Source of the DNA: Megalopta genalis
Lineage: Eukaryota; Arthropoda; Insecta; Hymenoptera; Halictidae
Assembly (NCBI RefSeq): GCF_051020955.1
Contig: NW_027476763.1
Location: forward strand, 79,566-143,565
DNA length: 64,000 nucleotides
Reading direction: 5' to 3'
Both the position numbers and the translations under genes were made by a program. The notes below the pieces were generated by a model, which was not told where the DNA came from, made no database searches, and worked only from the letters and a program-made list of their open reading frames with translations. Below, piece after piece: positions 24,813 through 39,273 of the stretch. Position 1 is the stretch's first letter, and every line of letters starts with the position of its first letter.

Positions 24813-25946
24813 CGTAACACTTGATTTAACTTCAAATCAATGGGAAGAGAAGGTTTACCTTCAAATCCATGCGAAACAAATGGTTTAGCTTCAAATACTT
24901 GTGATACACATGATTTAGCTTCAAACCAATGCGAAATAGAAGGCTTAGCATCAAATCCATGCGACACAAATTATTTAGCTTCGTATACTTGCAATATAAG
25001 TGATATAGCTTCAAATGCAGGTGAAACAAACCAGTGATCTTCAAATCCAAACGTAACACTTGATTTAACTTCAAATCAATGGGAAGTAGAAGATTTAGCT
25101 TCAAATCCATGCGAAACAAATGGTTTAGCTTCAAATACCTGTGATACACATGATTTAGCTTCAAATCAATGCGAAATAGAAGGCTTAGCATCAAATCCAT
25201 GCGACACAAATTATTTAGCTTCGTATACTTGCAATATAAGTGATATAGCTTCAAATGCAGGTGAAACAAACCAGTGATCTTCAAATCCAAACGTAACACT
25301 TGATTTAACTTCAAATCAATGGGAAGTAGAAGATTTATCTTCAAATCCATGCGAAACAAATGGTTTAGCTTCAAATACTTGTGATATACATGATTTAGCT
25401 TCAACTGTATGCGAAACAAACGAGTTAGCTTCAAATCCAAGCGAAACACATGATTTAGCTTCAAATCAATGCGAAGTAGAAGGCTTAGCATCAAATCCAT
25501 GCAACACAAATCATTTAGCTTCTTATACTTGCGATATAAGTGATAAAGCTTCAAATGCAGGCGAAACAAACGAGTGGGCTTTAAATCCAAGCGTAACACA
25601 TGATTTAACTTGAAATCAATGCGAAGTAGAAGGCTTAGCATCAAATCCATGCAACACAAATTATTTAGCTTCTTATACTTGCGATATAAGTGATAAAGCA
25701 TCAAATGCAGGCGAAACAAACGAGTGAGCTTTAAATCCAATCGTAACACATGATTTAACTTCTAATCAAAGCGAAGTAGAGGATTTACCTTCAAATCCAT
25801 GCGAAACAAATGGTTTAGCTTCAAATACTTGTGATATACATGATTTAGCTTCAACTGCATGCGAAACAAACGAGTTAGCTTCAAATCCAAGCGAAACACA
25901 TGATTTAGCTTCAAATCAATGCGAAGTAGAAGGCTTAGCATCAAAT
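24813..25946 (+). repeat. Duplicated block V, copy 2
   Basis: This is the partner of 21181-22314 at offset 3632. It has the same 1-bp deletion (24843), octamers (24918-25397) and U7 variant (25758). Private changes include CGATG to CCATG near 24867 and TTAGCTTC in place of TTACCTTC near 25096. Confidence 0.84.
24918..25397 (+). repeat. Two 240-bp octamer HORs, second location
   Basis: U9 is followed directly by U2 at 24918 and again at 25158, giving a 240-bp spacing as at 21286-21765. The run returns to the ten-unit order with U10 at 25398. Confidence 0.82.
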
Positions 25947-27109
25947 CCATGCAACACAAATTATTTAGCTTCTTATACTTGCGATATAAGTGATAAAGCT
26001 TCAAATGCAGGCGAAACAAACGAGTGAGCTTTAAATCCAAGCGCAACACATGATTTAACTTCAAATCAATGCGAAGTAGAAGATTTAGGTTCAAATCCAT
26101 GCGAAACAAATGGTTTAGCTTCAAATACTTGTGATATACATGATTTAGCTTCAGCTGCATGCGAAACAAACGAGTTAGCTTCAAAACCAAGCGAAACACA
26201 TGATTTAGCTTCAAATCAATGCGAAATAGAAGGCTTAGCATCAAATCCATGCGACACAAATTATTTAGCTTCGTATACTTGCAATATAAGTGATATAGCT
26301 TTAAATGCAGGTGAAACAAACGAGTGATCTTCAAATCCGAGCGTAACACTTGATTTAACTTCAAATCAATGGGAAGTAGATGATTTACCTTCAAATCCAT
26401 GCGAAACAAATGGTTTAGCTTCAAATACTTTTGATATACATGATTTAGCTTCAGCTTCATGCGAAACAAACGAGTTAGCTTCAAATCCAAGCGAAACACA
26501 TGATTTAGCTTCAAATCAATGCGAAATAGAAGGCTTAGCATCAAATCCATGCGACACAAATTATTTAGCTTCGTATACTTGCAATATAAGTGATATAGCT
26601 TCAAATGCAGGTGAAACAAACTAGTGATCTACAAATCCAAACGCAACACATGATTTAACTTCAAATCAATGCGAAGTAGAAGATTTACATTCAAATCCAT
26701 GCGAAACAATTGTTTTAGCTTCAAATACTTGTGATATACATGATTTAACTTCAGCTGCATGCGAAACAAACGAGTTAGCTTCAAATCCAAGCGAAACACA
26801 TGATTTAGCTTCAAATCAATGCGAAATAGAAGGCTTAGCATCAAATCCATGCGACACAAATTATTTAGCTTCGTATAATTGCGATATAAGTGATATAGCT
26901 TCAAATGCAGGTGAAACAAACGAGTGATCTTCAAATACAAGCGTAACACATGATTTAACTTCAAATCAATGGGAAGTAGGAGATTTACCTTCAAATCCAT
27001 GCGAAACAAATGGCTTAGCTTAAAATACTTGTGATACACATGATTTAGCTTCGGCTGCATGCAAAACAATCGAGTTAGCTTCAAATCCAAGTGAAACACA
27101 TGATTTAGC

Positions 27110-28260
27110 TTCAATCAATGCGAAATAGAAGGCTTAGCATCTAATCCATGCGACACAAATTATTTAGCTTCGTATACTAGCAATATAAGTGATATAGCTT
27201 CAAATGCAGGCGAAACAAACGAGTGAGCTGTAAATCCAAGCGTAACACATGATTTAAATTCAAATCAACACGAAGTAGAAGATTTACCTTCAAATCCATT
27301 TCTAAACAAATGGTTTAGCTTCAAATACTTGTGATATACATGATTTAGCTTCAGCTGCATTCGAAACAAACGAGTTAGCTTCAAATCCAAGCGAAACACA
27401 TGATTTAGCTTCAAATCAATGCGAAATAGAAGGCTTAGCATCAAATCCATGCGACACAAATTATTTAGCTTCGTATACTTGCAATATAAGTGATATAGCT
27501 TCAAATGCAGGTGAAACAAACGAGTGATCTTCAAATCCGAGCGTAACACTTGATTTAACTTCAAATCAATGGGAAGTAGATGATTTACCTTCAAATCCAT
27601 GCGTAACAAATGGTTTAGCTTCAAATACTTTTGATGTACATGATTTAGCTTCAGCTTCATGCGAAACAAACGAGTTAGCTTCAAATCCAAGCGAAACACA
27701 TGATTTAGCTTCAAATCAATGCGAAGTAGAAGATTTACCTTCAAATCATTTCTAAACAAATGGTTTAGCTTCAAATACTTGTGATATACATGATTTAGCT
27801 TCAGCTGCATGCGAAACAAATGAGTTAGCTTCAATCCAAGCGAAACACATGATTTAGCTTCAAATCAATGCGAAATAGAAGGCTTAGCATCAAATCCATG
27901 CGACACAAATTATTTAGCTTCGTATACTTGCAATATTAAGTTGATAAAGCTTCAAAAGCAGGCGAAACAAACGAGTGAGCTGTAAATCCAAGCGTAACAC
28001 ATGATTTAAATTCAAATCAACACGAAGTAGAAGATTTACCTTCAAATCCATTTCTAAACAAATGGTTTAGCTTCAAATACTTGTGATATACATGATTTAG
28101 CTTCAGCTTCATGCGAAACAAACGAGTTAGCTTCAAATCCAAGCGAAACACATGATTTAGCTTCAAATCAATGTGATGTAGAAGGCTTAGCATCAAATCA
28201 TGCAACACAAATTATTTAGCTTCTTATACTTGCGATATAAGTGATAAAGCTTCAATGCAG
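27110..28260 (+). repeat. Local patch of single-base indels
   Basis: One-base losses occur in A or C runs at about 27113 (GCTTCAATCAATG), 27748 (AATCATTT), 27833 (CTTCAATCC), 28198 (AAATCATGC) and 28254 (CTTCAATGC). There is also a 2-base gain near 27934 (AATATTAAGTTGAT). Flanking sequence is nearly free of such indels apart from the recurrent +1 variant. A poorly polished read segment is the simplest explanation. Confidence 0.75.
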
Positions 28261-31200
28261 ACGAAACAAACGAGTGAGCTTTAAATCCAAGCGCAACACA
28301 TGATTTAACTTCAAATCAATGCGATGTAGAAGATTTAGGTTCAAATCCATGCGAAACAAATGGTTTAGCTTCAAATACTTCTGATATACATGATTTAGTT
28401 TCAACTGCATGCAAAACAAACGAATTATCTTCAAATCCAAGCGTAACACATGATTTAGCTTCAAATCAATGCGAAATAGAAGGCTTAGCATCAAATCCAT
28501 GCGACACAAATTATTTAGCTTCGTATACTTGCAATATAAGTGATAAAGCTTCAAAAGCAGGCGAAACAAACGAGTGAGCTATAAATCCAAGCGTAACACA
28601 TGATTTAAATTCAAATCAACACGAAGTAGAAGATTTACCTTCAAATCCATTTCTAAACAAATGGTTTAGCTTCAAATACTTGTGATATACATGATTTAGC
28701 TTCAGCTGCATGCGAAACAAACGAGTTAGCTTCAAATCCAAGCGAAACACATGATTTAGCTTCAAATCAATGCGAAATAGAAGGCTTAGCATCAAATCCA
28801 TGCGACACAAATTATTTAGCTTCGTATACTTGCAATATAAGTGATATAGCTTCAAATGCAGGTGAAACAAACGAGTGATCTTCAAATCCGAGCGTAACAC
28901 TTGATTTAACTTCAAATCAATGGGAAGTAGATGATTTACCTTCAAATCCATGCGTAACAAATGGTTTAGCTTCAAATACTTTTGATGTACATGATTTAGC
29001 TTCAGCTTCATGCGAAACAAACGAGTTAGCTTCAAATCCAAGCGAAACACATGATTTAGCTTCAAATCAATGCGAAGTAGAAGATTTACCTTCAAATCCA
29101 TTTCTAAACAAATGGTTTAGCTTCAAATACTTGCGATATACATGATTTAGCTTCAGCTGCATGCGAAACAAATGAGTTAGCTTCAAATCCAAGCGAAACA
29201 CATGATTTATCTTCAAATCAATGCGAAATAGAAGGCTTAGCATCAAATCCATGCGACACAAATTATTTAGCTTCGTATACTTGCAATATAAGTGATATAG
29301 CTTCAAATGCAGATGAAACAAACGAGTGATCTTCAATTCCGAGCGTAACACTTGATTTAACTTCAAATCAATGGGAAGTAGATGATTTACCTTCAAATCC
29401 ATGCGAAACAAATGGTTTAGCTTCAAATACTTTTGATATACACGATTTAGCTTCAGCTTCATGCGAAATAAACGAGTTAGCTTCAAATCCAAGCGAAACA
29501 CATGATTTAGCTTCAAATCAATGCGAAGTAGAAGGTTTAGCATCAAATGCATGCAACACATATTATTTAGCTTCTTATACTTGCGATATAAGTGATAAAA
29601 CTTCAAATGCAGGCGAAACAAACGAGTGAGCATTAAATCCAAGCGCAAAACATGATTTAACTTCAAATCAATGCGAAGTAGAAGGTTTACCTTCAAATCC
29701 ATGCGAAAAAATTGGTTTAGCTTCAAATACTTGTGATATACATGATTTAGCTTTAGCTGCATGCGAAACAAACGAGTTAGCTTCAAAACCAAGCGAAACA
29801 CATGATTTAGCTTCAAATCAATGCGAAATAGAAGGCTTAGCATCAAATCCATGCGACACAAATTATTTAGCTTCGTATACTTGCAATATAAGTGATATAG
29901 CTTTCAATGCAGGTGAAACAAACGAGTGATCTTCAAATCCGAGCGTAACACTTGATTTAACTTCAAATCAATGGGAAGTAGATGATTTACCTTCAAATCC
30001 ATGCGAAACAAACGGTTTAGCTTCAAATACTTTTGATATACATGCTTTACCTTTAGCTTGATGCGAAACAAACGAGTGATCTTCAAATCCAAGCGAAACA
30101 TATGATTTAGCTTCAAATCAATGTGAAGTAGAAGGCTTAGCATCAAATCCATGCAACACAAATTATTTAGCTTCTTATACTTGCGATATAAGTGATAAAG
30201 CTTCAAATGCAGGCGAAACAAACGATTGAGCTTTAAATCCAAGCGCAACACATGATTTAACTTCAAATCAATGCGAAGTAGAAGATTTAGGTTCAAATCC
30301 ATGCGAAACAAATGGTTTAGCTTCAAATACTTGTGATATACATGATTTAGTTTCAACTGCATGCGAAACAAACGAGTTAGCTTCAAATCCAAGCGAAACA
30401 CATGATTTAGCTTCAAATCAATGCGAAGTAGAAGGCTTAGCATCAAATCCATGCAACAAAAATTATTTAGCTTCTTATACTTGCGATATATGTGATAAAG
30501 CTTCAAAAGCAGACGAAACAAACGAGTGAGCTGTAAATCCAAGCGTAACACATGATTTAAATTCAAATCAATACGAAGTAGAAGATTTACCTTCAAATCC
30601 ATTTCTAAACAAATGGTTTAGCTTCAAATACTTGTGATATACATGATTTAGCTTCAGCTGCATGCGAAACAAACGAGTTAGCTGCAAATCCAAGCGAAAC
30701 ACATGATTTAGCTTCAACTCAATGCGAAATAGAAGGCTTAGCATCAAATCCATGCGACACAAATTATTTAGCTTCGTATACTTGCAATATAAGTGATATA
30801 GCTTCAAATGCAGGTGAAACAAACGAGTGATCTTCAAATCCGAGCGTAACACTTGATTTAACTTCAAATCAATGGGAAGTAGATGATTTACCTTCAAATC
30901 CATGCGAAACAAACGGTTTAGCTTCAAATACTTTTGATATAAATTATTTAGATTCAGCTTCATGCGAAACAAACGAGTTAGCTTCAAATCCAAGCGAAAC
31001 ACATGATTTAGCTTCAAATCAATGTGAAGTAGAAGGCTTAGCATCAAATCCATGCAACACAAATTATTTAGCTTCTTATACTTGCGATATAAGTGATAAA
31101 GCTTCAAATGCAGGCGAAACAAACGAGTGAGCTTTAAATCCAAGCGCAACACATGATTTAATTTCAAATCAATGCGAAGTAGAAGATTTAGGTTCAAATC

Positions 31201-32520
31201 CATGCGAAACAAATGGTTTAGCTTCAAATACTTGTGATATACATGATTTAGTTTCAACTGCATGCGAAACAAACGAGTTAGCTTCACATCCAAGCGAAAC
31301 ACATGATTTAGCTTCAAATCAATGCGAAATAGAAGATTTACCTTCAAATCCATTTCTCAACAAATGGTTTAGCTTCAAATACTTGTGATATACATGATTT
31401 AGTTTCAACTGCATGCGAAACAAACGAGTTAGCTTCACATCCAAGCGAAACACATGATTTAGCTTCAAATCAATGCGAAATAGAAGGCTTAGCATCAAAT
31501 CCATGCGACACAAATTATTTAGCTTCGTATACTTGCAATATAAGTGATATAGCTTCAAATGCAGGTGAAACAAACGAGTTAGCTTCAAAACCAAGCGAAA
31601 CACATGATTTAGCTTCAAATCAATGCGAAATAGAAGGCTTAGCATCAAATCCATGCGACACAAATTATTTAGCTTCGTATACTTGCAATATAAGTGATAT
31701 AGCTTTAAATGCAGGTGAAACAAACGAGTGATCTTCAAATCCAAGCGAAACACATGATTTAGCTTCAAATCAATGTGAAGTAGAAGGCTTAGCATCAAAT
31801 CCATGCAACACAAATTATTTAGCTTCTTATACTTGCGATATAAGTGATAAAGCTTCAAATGCAGGCGAAACAAACGAGTGAGCTTTAAATCCAAGCGCAA
31901 CACATGATTTAACTTCAAATCAATGCGAAGTAGAAGATTTAGGTTCAAATCCATGCGAAACAAATGGTTTAGCTTCAAATACTTGTGATATACATGATTT
32001 AGTTTCAACTGCATGCGAAACAAACGAGTTAGCTTCAAATCCAAGCGAAACACATGATTTAGCTTCAAATCAATGCGAAGTAGAAGGCTTAGCATCAAAT
32101 CCATGCAACAAAAATTATTTAGCTTCTTATACTTGCGATATATGTGATAAAGCTTCAAAAGCAGGCGAAAGAAACGAGTGAGCTTTAAATCCAAGCGTAA
32201 CACATGATTTAACTTCTAATCAAAGCGAAGTAGAGGATTTACCTTCAAATCCATGCGAAACAAATGGTTTAGCTTCAAAATACTTGTGATATACATGATT
32301 TAGCTTCAACTGCATGCGAAACAAACGAGTTAGCTTCAAATCCAAGCGAAACACATGATTTAGCTTCAAATCAATGTGATGTAGAAGGCTTAGCATCAAA
32401 TCCATGCGACACAAATTATTTAGCTTCGTATACTTGCGATATAAGTGATAAAGCTTCAAATGCAGGCGAAACAAACGAGTGAGCTTTAAATCCAAGCGCA
32501 ACACATGATTTAACTTCAAA

Positions 32521-35500
32521 TCAATGCGAAGTAGAAGGCTTAGCATCAAATCCATGCAACAAAAATTATTTAGCTTCTTATACTTGCGATATATGTGATA
32601 AAGCTTCAAAAGCAGACGAAACAAACGAGTGAGCTGTAAATCCAAGCGTAACACATGATTTAAATTCAAATCAATACGAAGTAGAAGATTTACCTTCAAA
32701 TCCATTTCTAAACAAATGGTTTAGCTTCAAATACTTGTGATATACATGATTTAGTTTCAACTGCATGCGAAACAAACGAGTTAGCTTCACATCCAAGCGA
32801 AACACATGATTTAGCTTCAAATCAATGCGAAATAGAAGGCTTAGCATCAAATCCATGCGACACAAATTATTTAGCTTCGTATACTTGCAATATAAGTGAT
32901 ATAGCTTCAAATGCAGGTGAAACAAACGAGTGATCTTCAAATCCGAGCGTAACACTTGATTTAACTTCAAATCAATGAGAAGTAGATGATTTACCTTCAA
33001 ATCCATGCGAAACAAATGGTTTAGCTTCAAATACTTTTGATATACATGATTTAGCTTCAGCTTCATGCGAAACAAACGAGTTAGCTTCAAATCCAAGCGA
33101 AACACATGATTTAGCTTCAAATCAATGTGAAGTAGAAGGCTTAGCATCAAATCTATGCAACACAAATTATTTAGCTTCTTATACTTGCGATATAAGTGAT
33201 AAAGCTTCAAATGCAGGCGAAACAAACGAGTGAGCTTTAAATCCAAGCGCAACACATGATTTAACTTCAAATCAATGCGAAGTAGAAGATTTAGGTTCAA
33301 TTCTATGCGAAACACATGGTTTAGCTTCAAATACTTGTGATATACATGATTTAGTTTCAACTGCATGCAAAACAAACGAGTTATCTTCAAATCCAAGCGA
33401 AACACATGATTTAGCTTCAAATAAATGCGAAATAGAAGGCTTAGCATCAGATCCATGCAACAATAATTATTTAGCTTCGTATACTTGCGATATAAGTGAT
33501 AAAGCTTCAAATGCAGGCGAAACAAACGAGTGAGCTTTAAATCCAAGCGCAACACATGATTTAACTTCAAATCAATGCGATGTAGAAGATTTAGGATCAA
33601 ATCCATGCGAAACAAATGGTTTAGCTTCAAATACTTGAGATATACATGATTTAGTTTCAACTGCATGCAAAACAAACGAATTATCTTCAAATCCAAGCGA
33701 AACACATGATTTAGCTTCAAATCAATGCGAAATAGAAGGCTTAGCATCAAATCCATGCGACACAAATTATTTAGCTTCGTATACTTGCAATATAAGTGAT
33801 AAAGCTTCAAAAGCAGGCGAAACAAACGAGTGAGCTGTAAATCCAAGCGTAACACATGATTTAAATTCAAATCAACACGAAGTAGAAGATTTACCTTCAA
33901 ATCCATTTCTAAACAAATGGTTTAGCTTCAAATGCTTGTGATATACATGATTTAGCTTCAGCTGCATGCGAAACAAACGAGTTAGCTTCAAATCCAAGCG
34001 AAACACATGATTTAGCTTCAAATCAATGCGAAATAGAAGGCTTAGCATCAAATCCATGCGACACAAATTATTTAGCTTCGTATACTTGCAATATAAGTGA
34101 TATAGCTTCAAATGCAGGTGAAACAAACGAGTGATCTTCAAATCCGAGCGTAACACTTGATTTAACTTCAAATCAATGGGAAGTAGATGATTTACCTTCA
34201 AATCCATGCGTAACAAATGGTTTAGCTTCAAATACTTTTGATGTACATGATTCAGCTTCAGCTTCATGCGAAACAAACGAGTTAGCTTCAAATCCAAGCG
34301 AAACACATGATTTAGCTTCAAATCAATGCGAAGTAGAAGATTTACCTTCAAATCCATTTCTAAACAAATGGTTTAGCTTCAAATACTTGTGATATACATG
34401 ATTTAGCTTCAGCTGCATGCGAAACAAATGAGTTAGCTTCAAATCCAAGCGAAACACATGATTTAGCTTCAAATCAATGCGAAATAGAAGGCTTAGCATC
34501 AAATCCATGCGACACAAATTATTTAGTTTCGTATACTAGCAATATAAGTGATATAGCTTCAAATGCAGGTGAAACAAACGAGTGATCTTCAATTCCGAGC
34601 GTAACACTTGATTTAACTTCAAATCAATGGGAAGTAGATGATTTACCTTCAAATCCATGCGAAACAAATGGTTTAGCTTCAAATACTTTTGATATACATG
34701 ATTTAGCTTCAGCTTCATGCGAAACAAACGAGTTAGCTTCAAATCCAAGCGAAACACATGATTTAGCATCAAATCAATGCGAAGTAGAAGGTTTAGCATC
34801 AAATGCATGCAACACATATTATTTAGCTTCTTATACTTGCGATAGAAGTGATAAAGCTTCAAATGCAGGCGAAACAAACGAGTGAGCATTAAATCCAAGC
34901 GCAACACGTGATTTAACTTCAAATCAATGCGAAGTAGAAGGTTTAGCATCAAATGCATGCAACACATATTATTTAGCTTCTTATACTTGCAATATAAGTG
35001 ATATAGCTTCAAATGCAGGTGAAACAAACCAGTGATCTTCAAATCCAAGCGTAACACTTGATTTAACTTCAAATCAATGGGAAGTAGAAGATTTACCTTC
35101 AAATCCATGCGAAACAAATGGTTTAGCTTCAAATACTTGTGATATACATGATTAAGCTTCAGCTGCATGCAAAACAAACGAGTTAGCTTCAAATCCAAGC
35201 GAAACACATGATTTAGCTTCAAATCAATGCGAAATAGAAGGCTTAGCATCAAATCCATGCGACACAAATTATTTAGCTTCGTATACTTGCGATATAAGTG
35301 ATATAGCTTCAAATGCAGGTGAAACAAACGAGTGATCTTCTAGTCGAAGCGTAACACATGATTTAACTTCAAATCAATGGGAAGTAGAAGATTTACCTTC
35401 AAATCCATGCGAAACAAATGGTTCAGCTTCAAATACTTGTGATATACATGATTTAGCTTCAACTGCATGCAAAACAAACGAGTTAGCTTCAAATCCAAGC

Positions 35501-36036
35501 GAAACAAATGATTTAGCTTCAAATCAATAGAAGTAGAAGATTTTCCTTCAAATCCATGCGAAACGAATGGTTTAGCTTCAAATACTTGTGATATACATGA
35601 TTTAGCTTCAGCTGCATGCGAAACAAACGAGGTAGCTTCAAATCCAAGCGAAACACATGATTTAGCTTCAAATCAATGCGAAATAGAAGGCTTAGCATAA
35701 AATCCATGCGACACAAATTATTTAGCTTCGTATAATTGCGATATAAGTGATATAGCTTCAAATGCAGGTGAAACAAACGAGTGATCTTCAAATCCAAGCG
35801 TAACACATGATTTAACTTCAAATCAATGGGAAGTAGGAGATTTACCTTCAAATCCATGCGAAACAAATGGCTTAGCTTAAAATACTTGTGATACACATGA
35901 TTTAGCTACGGCTGCATGCGAAACAAACGAGTTAGCTTCAAATCCAAGCGAAACACATGATTTAGCTTCAAATCAATGCGAAATAGAAGGCTTAGCATCA
36001 AATCCATGCGACACAAATTATTTAGCTTCGTATACT
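32521..36036 (+). repeat. Duplicated block W, copy 1 (3.5 kb)
   Basis: This block matches 39274-43089 at offset 6753 on the left and 7053 on the right. Shared rare marks include AACAAAAATTATT (32560), CAATTCTATGCG (33299), AATAAATGCG (33420), CAGATCCATGCAACAATAAT (33449), the +1 variants at 33906 and 34357 and the -1 variant at 35525. The match ends at 36037 (TACTAGC against TACTTGC). Confidence 0.85.
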
Positions 36037-39000
36037 AGCAATATAAGTGATATAGCTTCAAATGCAGGTGAAACAAACGAGTGATCTTCAATTCCGAGCG
36101 TAACACTTGATTTAACTTCAAATCAATGGGAAGTAGATGATTTACCTTCAAATCCATGCGAAACAAATGGTTTAGCTTCAAATACTTTTGATATACATGA
36201 TTTAGCTTCAGCTTCATGCGAAACAAACGAGTTAGCTTCAAATCCAAGCGAAACACATGATTTAGCTTCAAATCAATGCGAAGTAGAAGGTTTAGCATCA
36301 AATGCATGCAACACATATTATTTTGCTTCTTATACTTGCGATAGAAGTGATAAAGCTTCAAATGCAGGCGAAACAAACGAGTGAGCATTAAATCCAAGCG
36401 CAACACATGATTTAACTTAAAATCAATGCGAAGTAGAAGGTTTACCTTCAAATCCATGCGAAACAATTGGTTCAGCTTCAAATACTTGTGATATACATGA
36501 TTTAGCTTCAGCTGCATGCGAAACAAACGAGTTAGCTTCAAAACCAAGCGAAACACATGATTTAGCTTCAAATCAATGCGAAATAGAAGGCTTAGCATCA
36601 AATCCATGCGACACAAATTATTTAGCTTCGTATACTTGCAATATAAGTGATATAGCTTTAAATGCAGGTGAAACAAACGAGTGATCTTCAAATCCAAGCG
36701 AAACACATGATTTAGCTTCAAATCAATGGGAAGTAGAAGGCTTAGCATCAAATCCATGCAACACAAATTATTTAGCTTCTTATACTTGCGATATAAGTGA
36801 TAAAGCTTCAAATGCAGGCGAAACAAACGAGTTAGCTTTAAATCCAAGCGCAACACATGATTTAACTTCAAATCAATGCGAAGTAGAAGATTTAGGTTCA
36901 AATCCATGCGAAACAAATGGTTTAGCTTAAAATACTTGTGATATACATGATTTAGTTTCAACTGCATGCGAAACAAACGAGTTAGCTTCAAATCCAAGCG
37001 AAACACATGATTTAGCTTCAAATCAATGCGAAGTAGAAGGCTTAGCATCAAATCCATGCAACACAAATTATTTAGCTTCTTATACTTGCGATATAAGTGA
37101 TAAAGCTTCAAATGCAGGCGAAACAAACGAGTGAGCTTTAAATCCAAGCGCAACACATGATTTAACTTCAAATCAATGCGAAGTAGAAGATTTAGGTTCA
37201 AATCCATGCGAAACACATGGTTTAGCTTCAAATACTTGTGATATACATGATTTAGTTTCAACTGCATGCAAAACAAACGAGTTATCTTCAAAACCAAGCG
37301 AAACACATGATTTAGCTTCAAATCAATGCGAAATAGAAGGCTTAGCATCAGATCCATGCAACAATAATTATTTAGCTTCTTATACTTGCGATATAAGTGA
37401 TAAAGCTTCAAAAGCAGGCGAAACAAACGAGTGAGCTTTAAATCCAAGCGTAACACATGATTTAACTTCTAATCAAAGCGAAGTAGAGGATTTACCTTCA
37501 AATCCATGCGAAACAAATGGTTTAGCTTCAAATACTTGTGATATACATGATTTAGCTTCAACTGCATGCGAAACAAACGAGTTAGCTTCAAATCCAAGCG
37601 AAACACATGATTTAGCTTCAAATCAATGTGATGTAGAAGGCTTAGCATCAAATCCATGCGACACAAATTATTTAGCTTCGTATACTTGCGATATAAGTGA
37701 TAAAGCTTCAAATGCAGGCGAAACAAACGAGTGAGCTTTAAATCCAAGCGCAACACATGATTTAACTTCAAATCAATGCGATGTAGAAGATTTAGGTTCA
37801 AATCCATGCGAAACAAATGGTTTAGCTTCAAATACTTGTGATATACATGATTTAGTTTCAACTGCATGCAAAACAAACGAATTATCTTCAAATCCAAGCG
37901 AAACACATGATTTAGCTTCAAATCAATGCGAAATAGAAGGCTTAGCATCAAATCCATGCGACACAAATTATTTAGCTTCGTATACTTGCAATATAAGTGA
38001 TAAAGCTTCAAAAGCAGGCGAAACAAACGAGTGAGCTGTAAATCCAAGCGTAACACATGATATAAATTCAAATCAACACGATGTAGAAGATTTACCTTCA
38101 AATCCATTTCTAAACAAATGGTTTAGCTTCAAATGCTTGTGATATACATGATTTAGCTTCAGCTGCATGCGAAACAAACGAGTTAGCTTCAAATCCAAGC
38201 GAAACACATGATTTAGCTTCAAATCAATGCGAAATAGAAGGCTTAGCATCAAATCCAGGCGACACAAATTATTTAGCTTCGTATACTTGCAATATAAGTG
38301 ATATAGCTTCAAATGCAGGTGAAACAAACGAGTGATCTTCAAATCCGAGCGTAACACTTGATTTAACTTCAAATCAATGGGAAGTAGATGATTTACCTTC
38401 AAATCCATGCGTAACAAATGGTTTAGCTTCAAATACTTTTGATGTACATGATTCAGCTTCAGCTTCATGCGAAACAAACGAGTTAGCTTCAAATCCAAGC
38501 GAAACACATGATTTAGCTTCAAATCAATGCGAAGTAGAAGGTTTAGCATCTAATGCATGCAACACATATTATTTAGCTTCTTATACTTGCGATAGAAGTG
38601 ATAAAGCTTCAAATGCAGGCGAAACAAACGAGTGAGCATTAAATCCAAGCGCAACACGTGATTTAACTTCAAATCAATGCGAAGTAGAAGGTTTACCTTC
38701 AAATCGATGCGAAACAATTGGTTTAGCTTCAAATACTTGTGATATACATGATTTAGCTTCAGCTGCATGCGAAACAAACGAGTTAGCTTCAAAACCAAGC
38801 GAAACACATGATTTAGCTTCAAATCAATGCGAAATAGAAGGCTTAGCATCAAATCCATGCGACACAAATTATTTAGCTTCGTATACTTGCAATATAAGTG
38901 ATATAGCTTTAAATGCAGGTGAAACAAACGAGTGATCTTCAAATCCAAGCGAAACACATGATTTAGCTTCAAATCAATGTGAAGTAGAAGGGTTAGCATC

Positions 39001-39273
39001 AAATCCATGCAACACAAATTATTTAGCTTCTTATACTTGCGATATAAGTGATAAAGCTTCAAATGCAGGCGAAACAAACGAGTGAGCTTTAAATCCAAGC
39101 GCAACACATGATTTAACTTCAAATCAATGCGAAGTAGAAGATTTAGGTTCAAATCCATGCGAAACAAATGGTTTAGCTTCAAATACTTGTGATATACATG
39201 ATTTAGTTTCAACTGCATGCGAAACAAACGAGTTAGCTTCAAATCTAAGCGAAACACATGATTTAGCTTCAAA

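Noticed and set aside
33272..33463. Second - strand frame with FEAKSCVSLG-like decapeptides (also at 40325-40516)
   Set aside because: This is a shadow reading of the same units. It is stopped about once per 300 bp by TAA opposite U4, and the two identical copies reflect the 7,053-bp block duplication.
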